Positions 50,957 to 53,808 of a stretch of DNA of 53,808 nucleotides are shown one piece after another. Both the position numbers and the translations under genes were made by a program. Source of the stretch: an uncultured Paenibacillaceae bacterium. GTDB lineage: Bacteria > Bacillota > Bacilli > Aneurinibacillales > Aneurinibacillaceae. The notes under the pieces were generated by a model, which worked only from the letters and a program-made list of their open reading frames with translations, made no database searches and had not been told where the DNA came from. The stretch spans positions 1 through 53,808 of the forward strand of contig CALNBV010000272.1 in assembly GCA_937874515.1 (NCBI GenBank), in the 5' to 3' direction. The stretch's first letter is position 1. Each line of letters opens with the position of its first letter.

Positions 50957-52009
50957 TTAGGTTACTGCGCGTTTCTTTTTTTTCACGAGACGAATAAGTA
51001 CACCTAATATGACAACTATAGCCAGAGTGAGGCCTCCACCGACGATTCCAGAAACGCTTGTCCCAACATTCACTCCTGGCCGCTTTTCTTCTGATTCCGC
51101 CGCCGGTACTGCAGGATTTTCATCAACTGTTTCTTTAAATCCGTAATCAGGCAAAAACGCCGTTAAACTTTGGAAATCGTCTAATGCAGTATAAACACTG
51201 CCTGATGTGGTTAATTCCGTTGTCCCCGCTGTTTTTTCCATGGACCATTCCAGGCCATCAGGATGAGAGGAGGCAAACCAGGACATTGCTCCACCAACAA
51301 CAAGGCCAGCAATAACTAAAGCCCCTAAAACTCTTTTCATGGGGACATTTCCTAAAGGTTGTCCAATTGCGCCCCTTTCCAGAATCTCCGGACGAGTCTT
51401 CCGTACAAAGGTTACAACAGCCGCAGTAACAAGGCCTTCAACAATGCCAATGGCTAAATGTATAGGCTGCATTAACAAAGCGAAAGTACTAAAAGGCAAT
51501 TCTGTTTTCCCCGATAATACAGTTTCAATGACAACACTAAAAGACCCCAATTGTAAGCCCACAAGAGCTGACAACATGGAGCCCCCAAAAATTCTCTTCG
51601 AAGTAACACCTTTCCTGGTAAGCCATTTATATATAATGGGATAGGCAATAAAGCATGTATAAAAGCCTAGATTAAACACATTGGCACCAAAGGCGAGCAA
51701 ACCGCCATCCCCAAAAAATAATGCCTGAATTAATAAAATAGCAGCCATAGTTAAAAAACCTGCATAAGGACCAAGCAAGATTGCTAGGAGCATACCTCCT
51801 CCAATATGGCCACTTGACCCGGTTCCAGGAATGGCAAAGTTAATCATTTGTGATGCAAAAATAAACGCACCAATGACCCCCATTAAAGGAATCTTCTTTT
51901 CATCTAGATTATTTTGCATTTTTTTTACTGAATAAGCAGCAATCCCAGTTGTCGCAGCAAGCATGGTTCCACCGACAATAGGTGAAAGCAACGCATCTGC
52001 CATATGCAT
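50957..52009 (-). CDS. Fused CbiM/NikM-PDGLE substrate-binding unit
   Basis: The 350-residue protein starts MHMADALLSP; the N-terminal Met-His pair coordinates the metal in NikM/CbiM. Seven membrane segments follow (with SSGHIGGGMLLAILLGPYAG and GDGGLLAFGANVFNLG). The C-terminal part holds the PDGLE module (SSHPDGLEWSMEK) and a last membrane segment, the N-component, fused as in NikMN. Fusion and PDGLE favour nickel, but cobalt is not excluded. The ATG at 52009 is chosen so that His is residue 2; GGGGGCGA precedes it. Confidence 0.88.
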   Translation of the reverse strand: MHMADALLSPIVGGTMLAATTGIAAYSVKKMQNNLDEKKIPLMGVIGAFIFASQMINFAIPGTGSSGHIGGGMLLAILLGPYAGFLTMAAILLIQALFFGDGGLLAFGANVFNLGFYTCFIAYPIIYKWLTRKGVTSKRIFGGSMLSALVGLQLGSFSVVIETVLSGKTELPFSTFALLMQPIHLAIGIVEGLVTAAVVTFVRKTRPEILERGAIGQPLGNVPMKRVLGALVIAGLVVGGAMSWFASSHPDGLEWSMEKTAGTTELTTSGSVYTALDDFQSLTAFLPDYGFKETVDENPAVPAAESEEKRPGVNVGTSVSGIVGGGLTLAIVVILGVLIRLVKKKKRAVT

Positions 52010-52047
52010 AAAATCGCCCCCAATTAACAAAATAACCCAGAAAAAGG

Positions 52048-52063
52048 TAAGTGCACATACTTA
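52048..52063. promoter_or_regulatory. Candidate operator upstream of the cobalt/nickel transporter
   Basis: TAAGT-GCACAT-ACTTA is an inverted repeat 39 bases before the CbiM start. It does not match the NikR consensus, and I see no cobalamin riboswitch in 52031-52195. Confidence 0.35.
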
Positions 52064-52195
52064 TCCCTTCAATGGATACCCCTAACTATTTATTCTCTTT
52101 TTATTAAGGATTTCCTTTGACTCCCTTCCTCAAATAAAACCATTTTTCTGGGGAATATTAGCTATAATTATTTACGGAGGAAATAAGGTATCTAA

Positions 52196-52226
52196 ATAAA
52201 AAGCCAGGTACCCGGGGTACCTGGTT
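52196..52226 (-). terminator. Terminator of the FMN reductase gene
   Basis: CCAGGTACC...GGTACCTGG stem followed on the minus strand by a T-rich tail. Confidence 0.85.
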
Positions 52227-52230
52227 TTCC

Positions 52231-52773
52231 TCACTTTATAAATGCTATAAACTTATTTACTTTATCATCTAAAAAATTAAGGGTATTCTCATCTACCATT
52301 CTACCTGTTTGCTCATCAAACTTCTGGGGTGCAAAATTAATGAGAATCTCATTCCCGCCTGGGGGAAGAATTTTCGCCTGGACACCGGAAGAAGATAGAA
52401 TCTCACGCAAATGCATTTGGGCCCGAACCGTCCCTAGCATTCCAGGGGTCACACCAAGAACCATGACTGGTTTATTGATGAACACCTTATCAACTCTAGA
52501 AGTCCAATCAAGGGCATTTTTTAAAACCCCAGGAATGGACCAATTGTACTCCGGTGTAATGAAAAAAACGCCATCTGCACTTGCAATTGCCTCTTTAAAA
52601 TCCTTCACTGCCTGGGGTGGATTATTTTCTTCATCCTCATTAAAAAAGGGCAGGGAACCTAGATCGGCAATGTCCATGTTAAACTTGCCCCTGTAACGTT
52701 CCTGCATGGTTCTAGCCAGTTGCATATTGTACGACTTCTTTCTCAGACTACCTACAATTGCCAGGATATTCAT
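52231..52773 (-). CDS. NADPH-dependent FMN reductase family protein
   Basis: The 180-residue flavodoxin-fold protein starts NILAIVGSLRKKSYNMQLA (FMN phosphate loop), with ITPEYNWSIPGVLKNALDW as the flavin-contact motif. It resembles quinone or azo reductases of the NADPH_FMN_red family. The ATG at 52773 follows GGGAGG. It overlaps the YdcF gene end by the upstream spacing, so the two are likely cotranscribed. Confidence 0.9.
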   Translation of the reverse strand: MNILAIVGSLRKKSYNMQLARTMQERYRGKFNMDIADLGSLPFFNEDEENNPPQAVKDFKEAIASADGVFFITPEYNWSIPGVLKNALDWTSRVDKVFINKPVMVLGVTPGMLGTVRAQMHLREILSSSGVQAKILPPGGNEILINFAPQKFDEQTGRMVDENTLNFLDDKVNKFIAFIK

Positions 52774-52780
52774 AAAGGAA

Positions 52781-53554
52781 TTACCTCCCAAAGGTATATG
52801 AATCCATTCCTACTTTAATAATACCAAAGTATTCCCGAATGAAATAATTAATTGTGACAAACAAAGGAGAATTGGCACCTAGACCATCGCTTTTCAAACC
52901 AAGTTCTCCCGCAATCATCCTGGCTCTAGCCAGGTGATAATTATTTGTAATAATGAATACCGTAGGATCTTTTACTCCTTTCTGTTCAATCAATTGTTTT
53001 GATAACTTCAGGTTTTCATATGTGGTAGTTGACTTCTCTTCATAGTATATTCGGTGATCTTCAATTCCATTTTCCTTTAAATACTTACCCATAGCACTTG
53101 CTTCAGAAATGGATTCCCCGGGACCCTGTCCCCCTGATACGACGACGGGCAACTCTTTATTATTCTTTAAAAAATGGACCCCCGCTTCTAATCTGGATTC
53201 AAGGGTTTTGGATAGCTTGTCTCCATTAAGCCCCGCTCCCAATATGATCACAACGTCGATATTGTTGGGGTCAACCCTCTTGCTCTGTTGGAGTTCATAA
53301 ATGATAAAACCTTCCACAATGAAAAAGGATGCCAGAAATAAACCATATGCAATTGCGCTAACTATGCTTATCCATTTAAAGATGCCCTTACCTGTTTTCT
53401 TATATAATCTCGATATATACTTAATGCCTATCACTGTAATGAGATTGGCAATGATAAATAAACCGCCAAAACTGTTTCTAAGAAAGAAAATTAAAGGTAC
53501 AGCTAAAAGGATTAATAGTATGTAGATCAGTTTCTTGTTTTTTCCCATCTTCAT
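52781..53554 (-). CDS. YdcF/SanA-family membrane protein (DUF218)
   Basis: About 257 residues: three membrane segments in the first 85 residues, then a DUF218 domain outside or at the membrane (DVVIILGAGLNGDKLSKTLESR, PVVVSGGQGPGESISEASAM, STTTYENL, FIITNNYHLARARMIA). The family is associated with envelope integrity and vancomycin sensitivity (SanA). The gene has the TTAAG-array promoter at 53589-53643, predicting control together with the ABC-ydbST operon. Confidence 0.88.
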   Translation of the reverse strand: MKMGKNKKLIYILLILLAVPLIFFLRNSFGGLFIIANLITVIGIKYISRLYKKTGKGIFKWISIVSAIAYGLFLASFFIVEGFIIYELQQSKRVDPNNIDVVIILGAGLNGDKLSKTLESRLEAGVHFLKNNKELPVVVSGGQGPGESISEASAMGKYLKENGIEDHRIYYEEKSTTTYENLKLSKQLIEQKGVKDPTVFIITNNYHLARARMIAGELGLKSDGLGANSPLFVTINYFIREYFGIIKVGMDSYTFGR

Positions 53555-53588
53555 CTTAAAGGGTTTTCCTCCTTTGCCGGATAGTCCT

Positions 53589-53643
53589 ATGTTAACAAAG
53601 GTTCCTTAAGAATTGCTGAGGGAAAATCTTAAGAAGTTCTTAA
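53589..53643 (-). promoter_or_regulatory. TTAAG-array promoter of the ydcF-FMN reductase operon
   Basis: On the minus strand: TTAAG (53643-53639), six bases, TTAAG (53632-53628), 18 bases, TTAAG (53609-53605), ten bases, TAACAT (53594-53589). The array lies 51-89 bases upstream of the start at 53554, almost the same distance as in the ABC-ydbST operon. Confidence 0.65.
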
Positions 53644-53678
53644 AAAAAGAGCTAAAGGGCTCTATCCCTTTAGCTCTT
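53641..53678 (-). terminator. Terminator of the gene at the window end
   Basis: AAGAGCTAAAGGG and CCCTTTAGCTCTT form a 13-bp stem followed by seven T residues on the minus strand. Confidence 0.9.
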
Positions 53679-53697
53679 GAAAAATAGATTGAGTTAA

Positions 53698-53808
53698 TTA
53701 ACTAACAGTTTGTTTAGAAATAGAAGTCTTTCTTCCTTCAAATGTATTATTTTTACGTAAGATATTGTTGTTTCCGTATCGTTCTTGAACCAACGAGATG
53801 GCAATAGC
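53698..53808 (-). CDS. C-terminal fragment of a gene running off the window
   Basis: Thirty-six codons ending in TAA at 53698. The peptide reads AIAISLVQERYGNNNILRKN, then a basic tail ending SKQTVS. The VQERYGNNNILR stretch is reminiscent of the end of Y-family DNA polymerases of the UvrX type (alpha helix, YG, LR), but this is too short to assign. The start lies beyond 53808. Confidence 0.55.
   Translation of the reverse strand, partial: AIAISLVQERYGNNNILRKNNTFEGRKTSISKQTVS

Noticed and set aside
52031..52195. Cobalamin or nickel/cobalt riboswitch upstream of the metal transporter
   Set aside because: No B12-box-like or NiCo-type four-way junction sequence is visible; only a short inverted repeat is present.
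1..53808. CRISPR array, prophage, plasmid origin, rRNA or tRNA genes
   Set aside because: No regularly spaced repeats, phage structural genes, replication initiator genes or RNA-gene signatures were seen.

Overview
The window looks like chromosomal DNA of a low-GC Gram-positive bacterium of the order Bacillales. The reasons are AAAGGAGG-type ribosome binding sites with many TTG and GTG starts, perfect CIRCE and Fur boxes, an ECF sigma/anti-sigma pair, and many genes with close Bacillus counterparts (ydbST, lcfB, feoAB, ssuD, YodB-like and SpxH-like proteins, YjgB-type lipoprotein). I cannot name the genus. There are no rRNA or tRNA genes, no CRISPR array and no prophage. Mobile DNA is limited to one intact IS66 element, one group II intron remnant and one MITE-like inverted-repeat element.

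Layout. 1-6.6 kb: DUF3267 membrane metalloprotease-like protein, a frameshifted DinB gene, an HTH/DUF2087 regulator, MATE exporter, GIY-YIG protein, ssuD behind a promoter and an attenuator-like hairpin, a CBS protein, and an unknown membrane protein. 6.65-9.03 kb: an IS66 element with an exact 8-bp target duplication, inserted across the last codons of a secreted-protein gene. 9.5-21.1 kb: a divergent tryptophanase/tyrosine phenol-lyase family enzyme, UvrD-type helicase, acyl-CoA ligase, a tandem spermidine-synthase-like protein facing speD, an MFS/LysR pair, and a VanZ protein. 21.2-25 kb: MITE-like element, htpG under CIRCE, and an HTH plus TumE-like (toxin-antitoxin-like) gene pair. 25-30 kb: ABC exporter, DUF2325 and feoAB around a three-Fur-box intergenic region. 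30-34.7 kb: a YodB-like redox regulator with SpxH/DsbA-like and YdhR-like genes, then a DUF4309 lipoprotein and an ECF sigma/anti-sigma operon. 34.8-39.4 kb: group II intron debris next to a six-gene cassette (secreted small protein, three membrane proteins, ABC ATPase, membrane-anchored extracellular protein). 40.2-46.4 kb: ABC transporter plus ydbST, divergent from a two-component system whose kinase is frameshifted. 46.4-53.8 kb: aldo-keto reductase, unknown transporter, a cobalt/nickel ECF transporter operon, FMN reductase, YdcF, and the C-terminus of a gene running off the end.

The most interesting signal is not a gene. Three promoters, at 39.6, 43.8 and 53.6 kb, share the arrangement TTAAG-N6-TTAAG-N17/18-TTAAG-N10-TAnnAT. 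They lie in front of the secreted-protein/ABC cassette, the ABC-ydbST operon (beside the OmpR-type response regulator gene) and ydcF. I infer a small envelope-stress or antimicrobial-peptide regulon controlled by the response regulator at 43934-44656. Its partner kinase looks broken in this sequence. Other notable points are the tandem aminopropyltransferase with one degenerate half, a 27-bp motif shared by that gene and speD, and the IS66 insertion that lengthened a secreted protein by ten residues.
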